Below, one piece after another: positions 9,514 through 19,374 of a stretch of 64,000 nucleotides of DNA; the first letter of the stretch is position 1; each line of letters begins with the position of its first letter. Source of the stretch: Psychromonas sp. MME1 (GTDB taxonomy: Bacteria; Pseudomonadota; Gammaproteobacteria; Enterobacterales; Psychromonadaceae); NCBI RefSeq assembly GCF_041080865.1, contig NZ_CP160906.1, positions 1,860,001-1,924,000 on the forward strand. Direction: 5' to 3'. The notes below the pieces were generated by a model. That model was not told the origin of the DNA and searched no databases. It worked only from the letters and a program-made list of their open reading frames with translations. A program made the position numbers and the translations under genes.

Positions 9514-10679
9514 TGAAAACTTTACTCAACTCAGCGACGTTTAAAGAACTTAAAAGTTTACATGTTGTTATCGCGATCTTATTTATCTCGACCCTTTATG
9601 TAAGCAGCTGTAATTTACTCTTTAGCGAGGGGACATTACTGCATGTCAGCGATTATACGGTTAGTTTATTAGGTAAATATCTCTGTTATGCCCTGCTTGC
9701 CCTCGCCGTTGACCTCGTTTGGGGCTATTGCGGTATTTTAAGCTTGGGTCACGGCGCATTTTTTGCACTCGGTGGTTATGCCATGGGGATGTATCTGATG
9801 CGTCAAATAGGGGATCGTGGTGTTTATGGCAATCCTGAACTACCCGATTTTATGGTCTTCTTAAACTGGACGGAACTGCCATGGTATTGGCTTGGTTCAA
9901 ATAGCGTATTATTCACTATTGTGATGATCTTTGCGGGCCCCGGTTTATTAGCTTATATTTTTGGCAGCCTTGCTTTTCGCTCTCGGGTGAGTGGGGTTTA
10001 TCTCTCGATCATGACACAGGCGATGACCTACGCACTGTTACTCTCATTCTTTCGCAATGAGATGGGCTTTGGTGGTAACAATGGATTAACCGACTTTAAA
10101 GAGATATTTGGTTTTTCATTGCAATCACCCAACACTAAATTAGCACTCTTTATCGCCACCGCTATTGCACTCGCGATTGGCTATGCGATCAGTGATTTCA
10201 TTGTTAACTCGAAGATGGGACGCGTCGTGACCGCGATCCGAGATGCAGAAGATCGTGTACGCTTCGTCGGGTATAAGCCTGAGCACTATAAAGTATGGAT
10301 ATTTGTTGTCTCTGGGATGCTTGCTGGCTTAGCTGGCGCACTTTACGTGCCGCAGGTTGGTATTATTAATCCCGGTGAGTTTTCACCACTTAACTCAATT
10401 GAAATGGTTATTTGGGTCGCGATTGGTGGACGAGGAACCTTATATGGCGCATTGATTGGGGCGATAGTTGTAAGTTATGCTAAAACCCGTTTTACCGCCA
10501 TCATGCCAGAAGCCTGGTTATTCGCTTTGGGAGGGTTGTTTGTATTAGTGACCTTACTATTACCAAAAGGTTTAGCGGGCCTACTTGGTAATCTACTTAA
10601 TAAAATAGATCCCCCTCCCACATCCGACCAATTGGAAAAATCCCCCGCCACATCGACTCTTGCTGCGGAGAATAAATAA
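9513..10679 (+). CDS. urtC: Urea ABC transporter permease UrtC
   Basis: The 388-residue LivM-type inner-membrane permease is the partner of UrtB. About ten hydrophobic segments are visible. GYCGILSLGHGAFFALGGYAMG (around 70-90) and AIGGRGTLYGALIGAIVV (around 305-325) are family signatures. The start overlaps the urtB stop and the stop overlaps urtD, so the four genes are co-translated. The C-terminal tail (DPPPTSDQLEKSPATS) is a short hydrophilic extension of no known role. Confidence 0.95.
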   Translation: MKTLLNSATFKELKSLHVVIAILFISTLYVSSCNLLFSEGTLLHVSDYTVSLLGKYLCYALLALAVDLVWGYCGILSLGHGAFFALGGYAMGMYLMRQIGDRGVYGNPELPDFMVFLNWTELPWYWLGSNSVLFTIVMIFAGPGLLAYIFGSLAFRSRVSGVYLSIMTQAMTYALLLSFFRNEMGFGGNNGLTDFKEIFGFSLQSPNTKLALFIATAIALAIGYAISDFIVNSKMGRVVTAIRDAEDRVRFVGYKPEHYKVWIFVVSGMLAGLAGALYVPQVGIINPGEFSPLNSIEMVIWVAIGGRGTLYGALIGAIVVSYAKTRFTAIMPEAWLFALGGLFVLVTLLLPKGLAGLLGNLLNKIDPPPTSDQLEKSPATSTLAAENK

Positions 10680-11488
10680 TGATTATTGATAAAACAGGAT
10701 CGCCCATCTCCTCAAAAGAGAATATCAGACCAGATACCACGCATGGCGTTATTCTTTATGTGGAAGGTGTTAGCGTTAGCTTTGACGGCTTTAAAGCCTT
10801 AAACGATCTCAATCTGTATATCAAAGATGGTGAATTGCGCTGTTTAATTGGTGCCAATGGCGCGGGTAAAACCACACTAATGGATGTCATAACGGGTAAA
10901 ACTCGCCCTGATAGTGGCAAGGTAAACTTTGGTCAGCAGGTCGATCTGCTAAAATTAAATGAGTCGGAAATTGCACGTGCGGGTATTGGCCGTAAATTTC
11001 AAAAACCGACGGTCTTTGAGGCACTCTCTGTGGTTGAAAATATCGAACTCAGTCTTAAGGGCGATAAAGGTATTTGGACAGCACTGTTCCATAAATTAAG
11101 TGGCGAACAGCAAGATAAACTTGATGATGTACTTACAACCATCGGCCTCACCGCTGAACGCAACTATCCCGCAGGACGTCTATCACATGGACAAAAACAG
11201 TGGTTAGAGATAGGCATGTTACTCGCTGCTGAGCCTCGTTTACTCTTAGTTGATGAACCCGTGGCAGGTATGACGGCACAGGAGACAGAGCGCACGGCGG
11301 AACTATTAACCTCCTTAGCAGGAAAACATTCCGTTGTTGTGGTTGAACATGATATGGCTTTTGTTCGCTCCATTGCCCGTAAAGTGACCGTACTACACCA
11401 AGGTTCGGTGTTAGCAGAAGGAAGCATGGATGAAATACAAGCCAACAAAAATGTCAGAGAAGTTTATTTAGGTGAGGAGCAAGCTTAA
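10679..11488 (+). CDS. urtD: Urea ABC transporter ATP-binding protein UrtD
   Basis: The 269-residue LivG-type ATPase has Walker A (GANGAGKTT, about 59-67), Q-loop region GIGRKFQKPTVFEALSVVENI, signature LSHGQKQWLEIGMLL, Walker B LLLVDEPVAGM and the switch His (VVVVEHDMAFV). LSHGQ in place of LSGGQ is the usual variant in UrtD/LivG. The first about 25 residues precede the ABC domain and are variable. It energises UrtBC together with UrtE. It starts in the urtC stop (TAATGA) and ends 2 bp before urtE. Confidence 0.95.
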   Translation: MIIDKTGSPISSKENIRPDTTHGVILYVEGVSVSFDGFKALNDLNLYIKDGELRCLIGANGAGKTTLMDVITGKTRPDSGKVNFGQQVDLLKLNESEIARAGIGRKFQKPTVFEALSVVENIELSLKGDKGIWTALFHKLSGEQQDKLDDVLTTIGLTAERNYPAGRLSHGQKQWLEIGMLLAAEPRLLLVDEPVAGMTAQETERTAELLTSLAGKHSVVVVEHDMAFVRSIARKVTVLHQGSVLAEGSMDEIQANKNVREVYLGEEQA

Positions 11489-11490
11489 CC

Positions 11491-12186
11491 ATGATTGAAT
11501 TAAAATCAGTGAATCAAAAATATGGCGGCACACAAATTTTGTGGGATCTTGACCTAAAAATAGAGAAAGGCTCACGCACCTGTATCATGGGACGTAATGG
11601 GGTAGGTAAAACCACCCTACTCAAAACCATCATGGGACTATTACCCATTAGCTCAGGCAGCATCACCATTAACGATATCGACATGAGTAAAAGTAGCGTC
11701 GAGAAACGTCCAGAGATTGGGGTTGGCTACGTACCACAGGGGCGACACATATTCCCACAACTGACGGTAGAAGAGAATTTAAAAATAAGTTTGAACTGTT
11801 CACGCCAAGAGAGCCGTATCATCCCTACTCACATCTATCGACTTTTTCCCGTGCTAAAAGAGATGCTTAATCGTCGAGGGGGGGATTTATCCGGCGGGCA
11901 GCAACAGCAGTTGGCTATTGCCAGAGCCTTAGTGCTCAACCCAGATATTTTAATATTAGATGAGCCCAATGAGGGCATTCAACCCAACATCGTTCAACTC
12001 ATTCGAGATGTGTTGTTGAAATTAAATAAAGAGATGGGGATGACCATTATTTTGGTGGAGCAAAAACTCCCCTTTGCACGCGCTGTGGGTGAAAATTTCC
12101 ACCTCATGGAAAAAGGTCAGGTCATTGCCTCGGGTGAAATGAGTGAATTAACTGATGAATTAGTTGGCAAACACTTAGCAGTGTAA
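11491..12186 (+). CDS. urtE: Urea ABC transporter ATP-binding protein UrtE
   Basis: The 231-residue LivF-type ATPase has Walker A GRNGVGKTT (about 35-43), Q-loop GYVPQGRHIFPQLTVEENL, signature LSGGQQQQLAIARAL and Walker B ILILDEPNEGIQPNIV; the NEGIQP segment is typical of UrtE. It is the last transporter gene and is followed after 34 bp by ureD. Uptake and hydrolysis of urea are therefore physically joined and probably co-transcribed. Confidence 0.95.
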   Translation: MIELKSVNQKYGGTQILWDLDLKIEKGSRTCIMGRNGVGKTTLLKTIMGLLPISSGSITINDIDMSKSSVEKRPEIGVGYVPQGRHIFPQLTVEENLKISLNCSRQESRIIPTHIYRLFPVLKEMLNRRGGDLSGGQQQQLAIARALVLNPDILILDEPNEGIQPNIVQLIRDVLLKLNKEMGMTIILVEQKLPFARAVGENFHLMEKGQVIASGEMSELTDELVGKHLAV

Positions 12187-12220
12187 TAAATTAACCCATA
12201 ATGAAAAATGATAACCATGG

Positions 12221-13129
12221 ATGTCTCATTTAATCATGTTAACAAGTACAGTAGAAAAACCGATAAAAAATCAATGGCTTGCTAGTTTAAGGTTAGAGTT
12301 TAGTGATACCGCTGTTGGTACACAACTAACCCGGACGCAACGCCAAGGGCCATTATCGGTCCAAAAAGCCTTTTATCCTGAAGGCCGAGATTGTGCACAT
12401 ATTTATCTGTTACATCCACCTGCAGGGATAGTCTCAGGCGATGAGCTACGTATCTCCGTTGCGATTAATACCAATGCCCATTTACTTTTCACCACCCCTG
12501 GTGCAGGGCGTTTCTATCGCGCGCGTGAAGATTTATCCATTGGTGATACTAAACAGAGTCAAATCACCACACTGCAAATCGCGAAACAAGGTAAATGTGA
12601 AAATTTTCCACAGGAAACCATTGTCTATGAAGGCGCAGATGGCTTTAACTGCGTTGATATTGAACTCAGCTCAGAGAGCACTTATCTGGGTTGGGACATT
12701 ACCTGCCTTGGTTTACCCGATTCAGGGCAATATTTTAAAAAGGGTAAATATTGTCAATTAAATCGCCTTTTCTGCGATGGTAAGCTGATTTACCATGACC
12801 GTATCGCCCTATCAAGTGATAATAATATTCTCCACCATCCAGCAGGCTTAGCTGGTCATAGCGTATTTGCTACTTTTTTAGTTTACGCTCGTCAACAATT
12901 AGGCAGCGCCTTGCAACGTAAAGAGTTAGTCGAACAACTACGTGAACTAATGATTAAATCACAATCTGAACAAAAAATTAGTATCACCGATATTAATGGC
13001 TTATTAGTGATCCGCTATTTAGGCCAGCATGCACAGGAGTGCAAAGGGTTATTTATCTCTCTATGGCAGATATTGAGGCCGCTTCTGTTAGATAAAATAG
13101 CTATTCAACCGCGTATTTGGCATACATAA
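12221..13129 (+). CDS. ureD: Urease accessory protein UreD
   Basis: UreD (302 aa) is the scaffold that binds apo-urease and recruits UreF and UreG for nickel insertion. Family motifs are visible: GPLSVQKAFYPEG, LLHPPAGIVSGDELRI, HLLFTTPGAGRFYR (about 85-99) and YLGWDITCLGLP. The ATG at 12221 has only a weak ribosome site. A second ATG six codons on is an alternative, since conservation starts only near KNQWLASLRLEF. It is first of seven urease genes, with 12 bp to ureA. Confidence 0.94.
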   Translation: MSHLIMLTSTVEKPIKNQWLASLRLEFSDTAVGTQLTRTQRQGPLSVQKAFYPEGRDCAHIYLLHPPAGIVSGDELRISVAINTNAHLLFTTPGAGRFYRAREDLSIGDTKQSQITTLQIAKQGKCENFPQETIVYEGADGFNCVDIELSSESTYLGWDITCLGLPDSGQYFKKGKYCQLNRLFCDGKLIYHDRIALSSDNNILHHPAGLAGHSVFATFLVYARQQLGSALQRKELVEQLRELMIKSQSEQKISITDINGLLVIRYLGQHAQECKGLFISLWQILRPLLLDKIAIQPRIWHT

Positions 13130-13141
13130 AAAGAGACCATT

Positions 13142-13444
13142 ATGGATTTATTACCGAGAGAAAAAGACAAGCTATTAATTTTTACCGCAGCGTTATTGGC
13201 TGAGCGCCGTTTAAATCGCGGTTTAAAACTCAATTATCCAGAAGCGATGGCTTATATTTCGATGGAGATCATCGAAGGGGCGCGTGATGGAAAAAGCGTG
13301 GCTGAGATGATGGATTATGGCCGTACCCTACTGACTCGAGAACAGGTGATGGAAGGCGTTGCAGAATTAATCCCCGAAGTACAAGTTGAAGCAACCTTTC
13401 CCGATGGCACCAAGTTAGTCACAGTGCACAACCCGATTATTTAG
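13142..13444 (+). CDS. ureA: Urease gamma subunit
   Basis: The 100-residue protein has exactly the usual gamma-subunit length. Signatures: [23 protein letters not shown] at the start, [25 protein letters not shown] and the C-terminal VTVHNPI. The gamma subunit packs around the alpha-beta core of the (alpha-beta-gamma)3 enzyme that hydrolyses urea to ammonia and carbamate in the cytoplasm. It lies 11 bp before ureB. Confidence 0.97.
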   Translation: MDLLPREKDKLLIFTAALLAERRLNRGLKLNYPEAMAYISMEIIEGARDGKSVAEMMDYGRTLLTREQVMEGVAELIPEVQVEATFPDGTKLVTVHNPII

Positions 13445-13455
13445 TGGAGTAAATT

Positions 13456-13761
13456 ATGATTCCAGGTGAAATAAAAACAGACGCCGGCGAACACCAACTC
13501 AATGTCGGATGTGAAAAAATAGAGGTGAACGTTGCTAACTCAGGTGATAGACCTATCCAAATCGGGTCGCATTATCATTTTTATGAAGTGAATCCAGCCT
13601 TAAAATTTGATCGTGAAAAATGTAAAGGCTTCCGTCTTGATATCACATCAGGCACCGCGGTGCGTTTCGAACCCGGGCAACAACGACAAGTTACATTAAT
13701 TGCCTATCGTGGTAAACGTCGCGTGTTTGGCTTTCGCGCAACAGTTCAAGGAGATCTCTAA
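13456..13761 (+). CDS. ureB: Urease beta subunit
   Basis: The 101-residue beta subunit starts [16 protein letters not shown]. Family motifs [21 protein letters not shown] (about 31-51), [16 protein letters not shown] and [16 protein letters not shown] are present. It sits between ureA (11 bp) and ureC (1 bp). Its end contains the ribosome site (AAGGAGAT) of ureC. Confidence 0.97.
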   Translation: MIPGEIKTDAGEHQLNVGCEKIEVNVANSGDRPIQIGSHYHFYEVNPALKFDREKCKGFRLDITSGTAVRFEPGQQRQVTLIAYRGKRRVFGFRATVQGDL

Positions 13762-13762
13762 G

Positions 13763-15466
13763 ATGGCTACAATTGATAAGCATTCCTATGCCCATATGTT
13801 TGGACCAACGGTCGGAGACAGAGTGCGCCTTGGTGATACCGACCTTTGGCTAGAAGTAGAAAAAGATTACACGGAGTATGGCGAAGAAGTTAAATTTGGT
13901 GGCGGTAAGGTGATCCGTGATGGCATGGGACAAAGCCAAGCATCCTGTTTTGATACCGTCGACCTCGTCATCACCAATGCACTAATCCTCGACCACTGGG
14001 GAATAGTTAAGGCCGATATTGGCATTAAAGATGGCCGAATCACGATTATTGGTAAAGCGGGTAACCCAGATATCCAAGATAACATTGATATTGAAGTGGG
14101 CCCAGGAACCGAGGTCATTGCAGGTGAAGGGCAGATTGTTACAGCTGGTGGCATCGATGCCCATATTCACTTTATCTGCCCACAACAAATTGAGGAAGCC
14201 TTAATGTCGGGTGTTACCACCATGATTGGAGGCGGTACGGGCCCTGCTACTGGCACAAAGGCGACAACCTGTACACCGGGGCCGTGGAACATTCATAAAA
14301 TGTTACAGGCGACCAATGATTTTGCCATGAATTTTGGCTTTCTCGGTAAAGGCAATGCCAGTTTACCACAGGCATTAGAAGAGCAAATTGAAGCAGGTGT
14401 ATGTGGCTTAAAACTACATGAAGATTGGGGAACAACACCCGCAGCCATCGATAACTGTTTATCCGTCGCAGAGCGCTATGATGTCCAAGTGGCCATTCAT
14501 ACGGACACCTTAAATGAGTCTGGATTTGTCGAAGATACCATGGCGGCATTTAAAGGAAGAACCATCCACACTTACCATACCGAAGGGGCTGGTGGTGGCC
14601 ATTCTCCCGATATTATTCGCGCCTGTGGTGAGCCCAATGTACTGCCATCATCGACCAACCCGACGCGCCCGTACACAATTAATACCATTGATGAACATTT
14701 AGATATGTTGATGGTATGCCATCACCTTGATCCCTCTATTCCTGAAGATGTCGCCTTTGCCGACTCACGTATTCGTAAGGAAAGCATCGCCGCTGAGGAT
14801 ATTATGCATGATTTGGGAGCGATCAGTATGATCTCCTCTGATTCTCAAGCGATGGGACGAGTTGGCGAGATGATCACTCGTACATGGCAAACAGCTCACA
14901 AGATGAAACAACAACGCGGCCCCCTTGCCCCCGATACTGAGCGCAATGATAACTTCCGTTTAAAACGTTATATTGCAAAATACACCATCAACCCGGCAAT
15001 CAGCCATGGCATTAGTCATGAAGTTGGTTCCGTCGAAGTGGGAAAATTGGCTGATTTAGTGCTATGGAAACCCGCCTTTTTTGGTATAAAACCAGCTCTG
15101 ATCTTAAAATCAGGCTTCATTGCAGCCGCCCCAATGGGCGATGCCAATGCATCGATTCCAACACCACAGCCCGTCTATTACAGACCAATGTTTGGCTCCT
15201 TTGGATTAGCGGCAGCAAAAACGTCGATGACCTTTTTATCTCAAGCGGCAATTGATAAAGGCGTTCCCGAAAAAATAGGTATGACACGTATGGTTGGCGT
15301 CTGTAAAAATACCCGTAATATTGGTAAAGACGATATGGTTCATAACAGTTGGCAACCTAAAATAGAAGTCGATGCGCAAACCTATGAAGTGCGAGCCAAT
15401 GGTGAGCTACTCACCTGCGAACCTGCCACGGAATTACCCCTTGCACAGCTGTATAGCTTATTTTAA
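13763..15466 (+). CDS. ureC: Urease alpha (catalytic) subunit
   Basis: The start at 13763 ([20 protein letters not shown]) has AAGGAGATCTCTAAG upstream and gives 567 residues, the family length; an upstream in-frame codon inside ureB is not credible. Nickel and catalytic residues are all visible: GGIDAHIHF (His pair), [11 protein letters not shown] (the carbamylated Lys bridging the two nickels), [23 protein letters not shown], and the mobile flap [13 protein letters not shown] with its Cys-His pair. [11 protein letters not shown] holds the nickel-ligand Asp. It looks fully functional. It degrades urea imported by Urt and is matured by UreDEFG encoded around it. Confidence 0.98.
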   Translation: MATIDKHSYAHMFGPTVGDRVRLGDTDLWLEVEKDYTEYGEEVKFGGGKVIRDGMGQSQASCFDTVDLVITNALILDHWGIVKADIGIKDGRITIIGKAGNPDIQDNIDIEVGPGTEVIAGEGQIVTAGGIDAHIHFICPQQIEEALMSGVTTMIGGGTGPATGTKATTCTPGPWNIHKMLQATNDFAMNFGFLGKGNASLPQALEEQIEAGVCGLKLHEDWGTTPAAIDNCLSVAERYDVQVAIHTDTLNESGFVEDTMAAFKGRTIHTYHTEGAGGGHSPDIIRACGEPNVLPSSTNPTRPYTINTIDEHLDMLMVCHHLDPSIPEDVAFADSRIRKESIAAEDIMHDLGAISMISSDSQAMGRVGEMITRTWQTAHKMKQQRGPLAPDTERNDNFRLKRYIAKYTINPAISHGISHEVGSVEVGKLADLVLWKPAFFGIKPALILKSGFIAAAPMGDANASIPTPQPVYYRPMFGSFGLAAAKTSMTFLSQAAIDKGVPEKIGMTRMVGVCKNTRNIGKDDMVHNSWQPKIEVDAQTYEVRANGELLTCEPATELPLAQLYSLF

Positions 15467-15468
15467 AA

Positions 15469-15954
15469 ATGGATATAAAAATGTTACAAGTTTATGAAAG
15501 ACTCGACCATACCCACGATAGCATCAATGATTCGATCACTTTAGACCATGACACGCGTAAAAAGGCGCGCATCAAAGGGCAAACCGATAACGGCATAATG
15601 GTGGGGATTTTTGTCGAACGTGGCCACCCTCTTTTAGTCGGTGAAATATTAAAAACAGAATGCGGTTTACTGATTGAAGTAAAAGGCAAAGAAGAAGCGG
15701 TATCCACTGCCATTGCTAATGATTGGATGAGCTTTAGTAAAATCTGTTATCACCTCGGAAACCGTCATACATCACTACAAATAGGTGAGTTATGGGTACG
15801 TTTTAAGCCCGACCATGTATTAGAAGAGCTCGCTGAAAACTACGGCTTAACGATTGACCGCACCCCCGCTGTTTTTGAACCCGAAAATGGCGCCTATGGA
15901 GCACGTAGTGGACATAGCCATGGGCTCGGTCATGGGCATAGCCATGCACATTAA
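15469..15954 (+). CDS. ureE: Urease accessory protein UreE (nickel metallochaperone)
   Basis: The protein has 161 residues from 15469, or 157 from the in-frame ATG at 15481, which has GGAT 7 nt upstream and may be the true start. The N-terminal domain (about 1-75; [31 protein letters not shown]) and nickel-binding C-terminal domain ([12 protein letters not shown]) match UreE. A His-rich tail ([14 protein letters not shown]) supplies extra metal sites and is typical of nickel-storing UreE. It delivers nickel to UreG. It overlaps ureF by 11 bp. Confidence 0.94.
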   Translation: MDIKMLQVYERLDHTHDSINDSITLDHDTRKKARIKGQTDNGIMVGIFVERGHPLLVGEILKTECGLLIEVKGKEEAVSTAIANDWMSFSKICYHLGNRHTSLQIGELWVRFKPDHVLEELAENYGLTIDRTPAVFEPENGAYGARSGHSHGLGHGHSHAH

Positions 15955-16639
15955 TCGCGCGGATCCACTCAAACTTAATCGCCTATTACAGCTTTGTAGT
16001 GCAAATTTACCCGTAGGTGGATTTTCATTCTCACAGGGGCTCGAATATGCCATTGAAATGGATTGGATCCGTTGTCCGATAAGTACACAAAGTTGGATCG
16101 AATTAAATTTAAGTCAATCCATTGCACGAACTGACTTAGCGATATTAAAACGTCTCTATCAGGCACTACATGAGCAAGACGTTGAACGCTTTAAATTTTA
16201 TAACCAACACTTAATTGCCTGTCGGGAAAGTAATGAATTACGCATGGCTGACCTTGCCATGGGGAAAGCCTTAGTACGCTTATTAAAACAGCTAGATAAA
16301 GTTGATATAGATGATTATTTACCGCTTTTAAATGAACCTGAAATCAGCTTTGTTAGTGCATTTGCAATCACAGCCTATCTCTTTGAGCTAGATTTAATCA
16401 CAGCACAAAGTGGCTTTTGCTGGACCTATATTGACAATCAAGTGGCTGCTGCAACTAAGTTAGTTCCCCTGGGGCAAACTCAATCGCAAAATTTACTCTT
16501 TTCCCTAACAGAGGGGCTAGAGAACATTATCGCTATTGCAAATCAACTTGACGATCACGAAATTGGGGGAAGTTTACCGCACTTAGCGATGGCAAGCGCA
16601 TGGCATGAAACACAATACACAAGATTATTTCGTTCTTAA
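15944..16639 (+). CDS. ureF: Urease accessory protein UreF
   Basis: The start at 15944 ([19 protein letters not shown]) overlaps the ureE stop and gives 231 residues, the family length. A longer reading frame running back through ureE encodes unrelated sequence. Family features: [24 protein letters not shown] (about 13-36), and [21 protein letters not shown] near 165. UreF binds UreD and acts on UreG as a GTPase-activity modulator that gates nickel delivery. It is followed after 42 bp by ureG. Confidence 0.93.
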   Translation: MHINRADPLKLNRLLQLCSANLPVGGFSFSQGLEYAIEMDWIRCPISTQSWIELNLSQSIARTDLAILKRLYQALHEQDVERFKFYNQHLIACRESNELRMADLAMGKALVRLLKQLDKVDIDDYLPLLNEPEISFVSAFAITAYLFELDLITAQSGFCWTYIDNQVAAATKLVPLGQTQSQNLLFSLTEGLENIIAIANQLDDHEIGGSLPHLAMASAWHETQYTRLFRS

Positions 16640-16681
16640 AAACGTCAATCTATAGACACATAATTTAATGAGAAAGCAAAA

Positions 16682-17293
16682 ATGAGAAAAAAACAGTTAT
16701 TACGCATTGGTGTTGGCGGCCCAGTAGGATCGGGTAAAACCGCCCTACTCAGCCAATTATGTTTAGCGCTACGCGACAAATACGATATGGCGGTCGTGAC
16801 TAATGATATCTATACCCACGAAGATGCACAGTTTTTAACACGTAACGATGCACTATCTGAAGATCGCATCATCGGCGTAGAAACGGGTGGTTGCCCTCAT
16901 ACTGCCATTCGCGAAGATGCATCGATGAATTTAGCTGCCATTGATGAATTACATGAACGTCATCCCAACCTAGATTTCGTCTTAGTCGAAAGTGGTGGAG
17001 ATAACCTGAGTGCCACCTTTAGCCCAGAACTATCAGACTTAACACTTTATGTTATTGACGTTTCTGCAGGCGATAAAATTCCGCGTAAAGGTGGCCCAGG
17101 GATCACCAAATCAGACCTATTAATTATTAATAAAATTGATGTTGCCGAATTAGTAGGTGCTTCATTAGAGGTCATGGATAGGGATGCGAAAAAAATGCGC
17201 GGGGATAAACCATTTATCTTTAGTAACATGAAAACGCAACAGGGTTTAGCTGAAATTATTGAATTTATTGAAACGGAAGGCATGCTCAAGTAA
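16682..17293 (+). CDS. ureG: Urease accessory GTPase UreG
   Basis: The 203-residue SIMIBI GTPase shows P-loop [14 protein letters not shown] (about 9-22), the metal motif [13 protein letters not shown] with the Cys-Pro-His that binds nickel between two monomers, [19 protein letters not shown], and the guanine-specificity NKID (about 149-152). GTP hydrolysis drives nickel transfer into the UreABC-UreDF complex. It is the last recognised urease gene and is followed after 34 bp by a small membrane-protein gene. Confidence 0.97.
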   Translation: MRKKQLLRIGVGGPVGSGKTALLSQLCLALRDKYDMAVVTNDIYTHEDAQFLTRNDALSEDRIIGVETGGCPHTAIREDASMNLAAIDELHERHPNLDFVLVESGGDNLSATFSPELSDLTLYVIDVSAGDKIPRKGGPGITKSDLLIINKIDVAELVGASLEVMDRDAKKMRGDKPFIFSNMKTQQGLAEIIEFIETEGMLK

Positions 17294-17327
17294 GCCTATC
17301 ACTATGACGACTAAAAAAGGAAACACC

Positions 17328-17516
17328 ATGAAATATTTTACACTTATGTTTGCACTACTACTGAGTTCACAAGCTTTCGCTCACGATGACCATGCGCTAG
17401 GTGATGGTACTTTACATCTTATATATCATGCGATTTTTTGGGGGCTATTTGCTCTTATCATCGTAAAAGCGGTCACTTATTTTAAAGCAAAGAAAAAGCA
17501 TCACACAGATAACTAA
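17328..17516 (+). CDS. Small His-rich membrane protein downstream of ureG, unknown
   Basis: The start at 17328 has AAAGGAAACACC upstream; the longer frame into ureG is an artefact. The 62 residues comprise a signal peptide or first helix (YFTLMFALLLSSQAFA), a short His/Asp segment (HDDHALGDGTLHLIYH), one TM helix (AIFWGLFALIIVKAVTYF) and a basic tail with His (KAKKKHH). I recognise no named family. The arrangement, with metal-ligand residues at the outer face, and its place at the end of the urease operon suggest a nickel or urea-related membrane role, but that is only inferred. No other nickel transporter is seen nearby. Confidence 0.7.
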   Translation: MKYFTLMFALLLSSQAFAHDDHALGDGTLHLIYHAIFWGLFALIIVKAVTYFKAKKKHHTDN

Positions 17517-17671
17517 TACCATTTCACATGGTATGTGGTCATAGCTTATTGAAAAAATGAGGGTTAGTTAGATACATGATTGAGTAATAGCAGGCTATTG
17601 CGATTAAGTGCCACGTAACTATCCCTTATTTTAACCAATAAAATAGATCCAATACTTTTGCGGATTGATAT
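17516..17671. repeat. Degenerate copy of the 160-bp palindromic repeat (MITE-like)
   Basis: About 156 bp with the same ends and interior blocks as the copy at 61077-61238. Left ends: ATACCATTTC and GTATGTGGTC here versus ATACCAATTCC and GTATGTGATC there. Right part: TTTTAACCAATAAAATAGAT here versus TTTTAACCAGTAAAATAGAT there, ending CGGATTGATAT versus CGGAATTGGTAT. Similar length and collinear blocks indicate an old, decayed member of one family. The rest of this intergenic stretch, to 17886, shows nothing else clear. Confidence 0.65.
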
Positions 17672-17886
17672 TAATAGCAGCTAATTAGCTATGCAGAAAA
17701 ATATTTATTTTGAAAAAACAAAAGCATTGTCTTTTATTTGTACAACAAGACAAATCAAACATGACTCAAATCAATTCTTTGTGAATTACTGTGCCTTGTT
17801 CATAGAATATGAAATTTTTGTATCATAGTATGTACTCTATTATTTGCCAATAATTGGTGTGCTTTTGGACGTAGGGAGATATTGCA

Positions 17887-18687
17887 TTGATGCAAGATGA
17901 AGAAGTTAGGGAAGCATCTCATCATAACGAGATAGAAATTGAGCCCCCCACTCCCCTGTCTAAAATTAAGAATATTGCTATTACTATCATGGCATTAATG
18001 ATTTCGATGGGACAATGGAATGATACAAAAGATGTCGCAATTAGTGCCTATGAAGAGATTATTTCAAGATTCACGAATCAAGTTGAATATGATCGTATCA
18101 GTCAACTTCGCATCGGTTTTACCCGCGAATATGTGCATCAATTATTAGGCCAACCTCAAGTAATAAGAACATCAAAGCAACACCAAGAAGTGAAATATTA
18201 TTATTATAATTCAGATAAATACCTTCTTACTACGTTTATACAATCAGACCGATTGGTGGGTTTTTCAGTCCTAGCAAAAAAAAATGACTTTGAAGCGCCT
18301 ATTCCATATTTGGGCTTATTTTTAAATAATAATGTTATTGCTAACTACTTACCCTCTCAGGAAATAATAAGAACTGAGGCCAATAACATTGAATATTATG
18401 CAGAAACATACGAATTAAGTAAAAACCTTATGTTCTATAACCTGGTGCTAGGTAGAGTCAATTATCAACCTTCTGAACTTAATCATAGCGAACAAATCAG
18501 AGCAATTAATCAGCGCTTAAATACAGGAGAGGAGTTCGATTTATCCGCTGACACGCTTTCATCGTCGATTACCACCAACTTCTACTCGATAACAGAATTA
18601 GATTCTGATAGTAGCTTTGAAGCACTACTCAGTGAATATGAAATGAATGCCGCATTTGGGCAAATAACAACAATTAATGGCAAGTAA
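17887..18687 (+). CDS. Membrane-anchored protein with SmpA/BamE-like motif, unknown function
   Basis: The 266-residue protein has an acidic N-terminus (to about 22), one TM helix (KNIAITIMALMISMGQW, about 28-44) and a soluble remainder. The segment LRIGFTREYVHQLLGQPQVI (about 75-94) matches the IGxTxxxVxxxLGxP pattern of SmpA/BamE-like domains. It resembles proteins annotated as ETEC_3214-type hypothetical proteins, but I would not rely on that name. It lies 41 bp upstream of a run of envelope lipoprotein genes on the same strand, so an envelope role is likely. Confidence 0.65.
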   Translation: MMQDEEVREASHHNEIEIEPPTPLSKIKNIAITIMALMISMGQWNDTKDVAISAYEEIISRFTNQVEYDRISQLRIGFTREYVHQLLGQPQVIRTSKQHQEVKYYYYNSDKYLLTTFIQSDRLVGFSVLAKKNDFEAPIPYLGLFLNNNVIANYLPSQEIIRTEANNIEYYAETYELSKNLMFYNLVLGRVNYQPSELNHSEQIRAINQRLNTGEEFDLSADTLSSSITTNFYSITELDSDSSFEALLSEYEMNAAFGQITTINGK

Positions 18688-18728
18688 TAGGCATTAATTT
18701 CATTTAACATTTAATTAAAGGATTAAAC

Positions 18729-19325
18729 ATGTTTAAAAAAAATATCGCGTTATTATCACTCGTGGGCTTATTAAGCGCATGTCAAAGCACTTCAAATGTT
18801 GAAGATTTGCAATCAATGGCCTGTTTTTATCCTGACGCTCCCAAAGAAGAAGCGCCTAAATGGGTGTGTGGCATAACCCCACAAGGTCTAGAAATAAGCG
18901 CAACAGGTTTTGCTAAAAAGAATGTCGCAGGGACCAGTATCATGAGCGATATTTCAGTCAATGATGCTCGTGTAAATTTAGCTCGACAATTTGAAGTGAA
19001 TGTACAAAGCATCATAAAAACAGCGACCACCTCAAACACTGATTCATCCAATGAAGCTATTAATGAAAATGTAAATGAATACTTTGAAAAAGTAACAAAA
19101 AGTATATCTAGCACAGTCTTGAATAACTCTCGCATAATTACTAAACGCACTAGCCCAGCAGGTGGTTTATATACATTAGTCGGTATGGACAAAACGACTT
19201 TTGATATGAATTTTGAAAAAGTCATTAAAAAAGCGGAAGCAAAAGATGCTGAGCTATGGAACAAATTTAATGATAAAAAAACCAGCGAAGCACTAGAAAA
19301 AATCGTAGCTAAATTAAGCAAGTAA
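18729..19325 (+). CDS. LPP20-family lipoprotein
   Basis: The 198-residue protein has a type II signal peptide with lipobox LLSAC (Cys at about 18), so it is a lipoprotein. The mature part follows the LPP20 pattern: PKWVCG..., then a glycine-containing strand (ISATGFAKKN), then a helix (VNDARVNLARQFEVNVQSIIK). A start at 18729 fits AAAGGATTAAAC. A terminator-like hairpin follows. It is a distant paralogue of the frameshifted lipoprotein at 20729-21723 in the same gene run. Function of the family in this lineage is envelope-related but not precisely known. Confidence 0.75.
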   Translation: MFKKNIALLSLVGLLSACQSTSNVEDLQSMACFYPDAPKEEAPKWVCGITPQGLEISATGFAKKNVAGTSIMSDISVNDARVNLARQFEVNVQSIIKTATTSNTDSSNEAINENVNEYFEKVTKSISSTVLNNSRIITKRTSPAGGLYTLVGMDKTTFDMNFEKVIKKAEAKDAELWNKFNDKKTSEALEKIVAKLSK

Positions 19326-19332
19326 AATTATG

Positions 19333-19356
19333 AGGCACAATATTTAATTGTGCCTT
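19333..19356 (+). terminator. Hairpin after the LPP20 gene
   Basis: A 9-bp stem (AGGCACAAT / ATTGTGCCT) with a 5-nt loop is followed by TTAATC. The T-run is short, so it may be a weak terminator or an mRNA-stabilising stem. Confidence 0.5.
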
Positions 19357-19374
19357 AATCATTCAGAGGGAACT

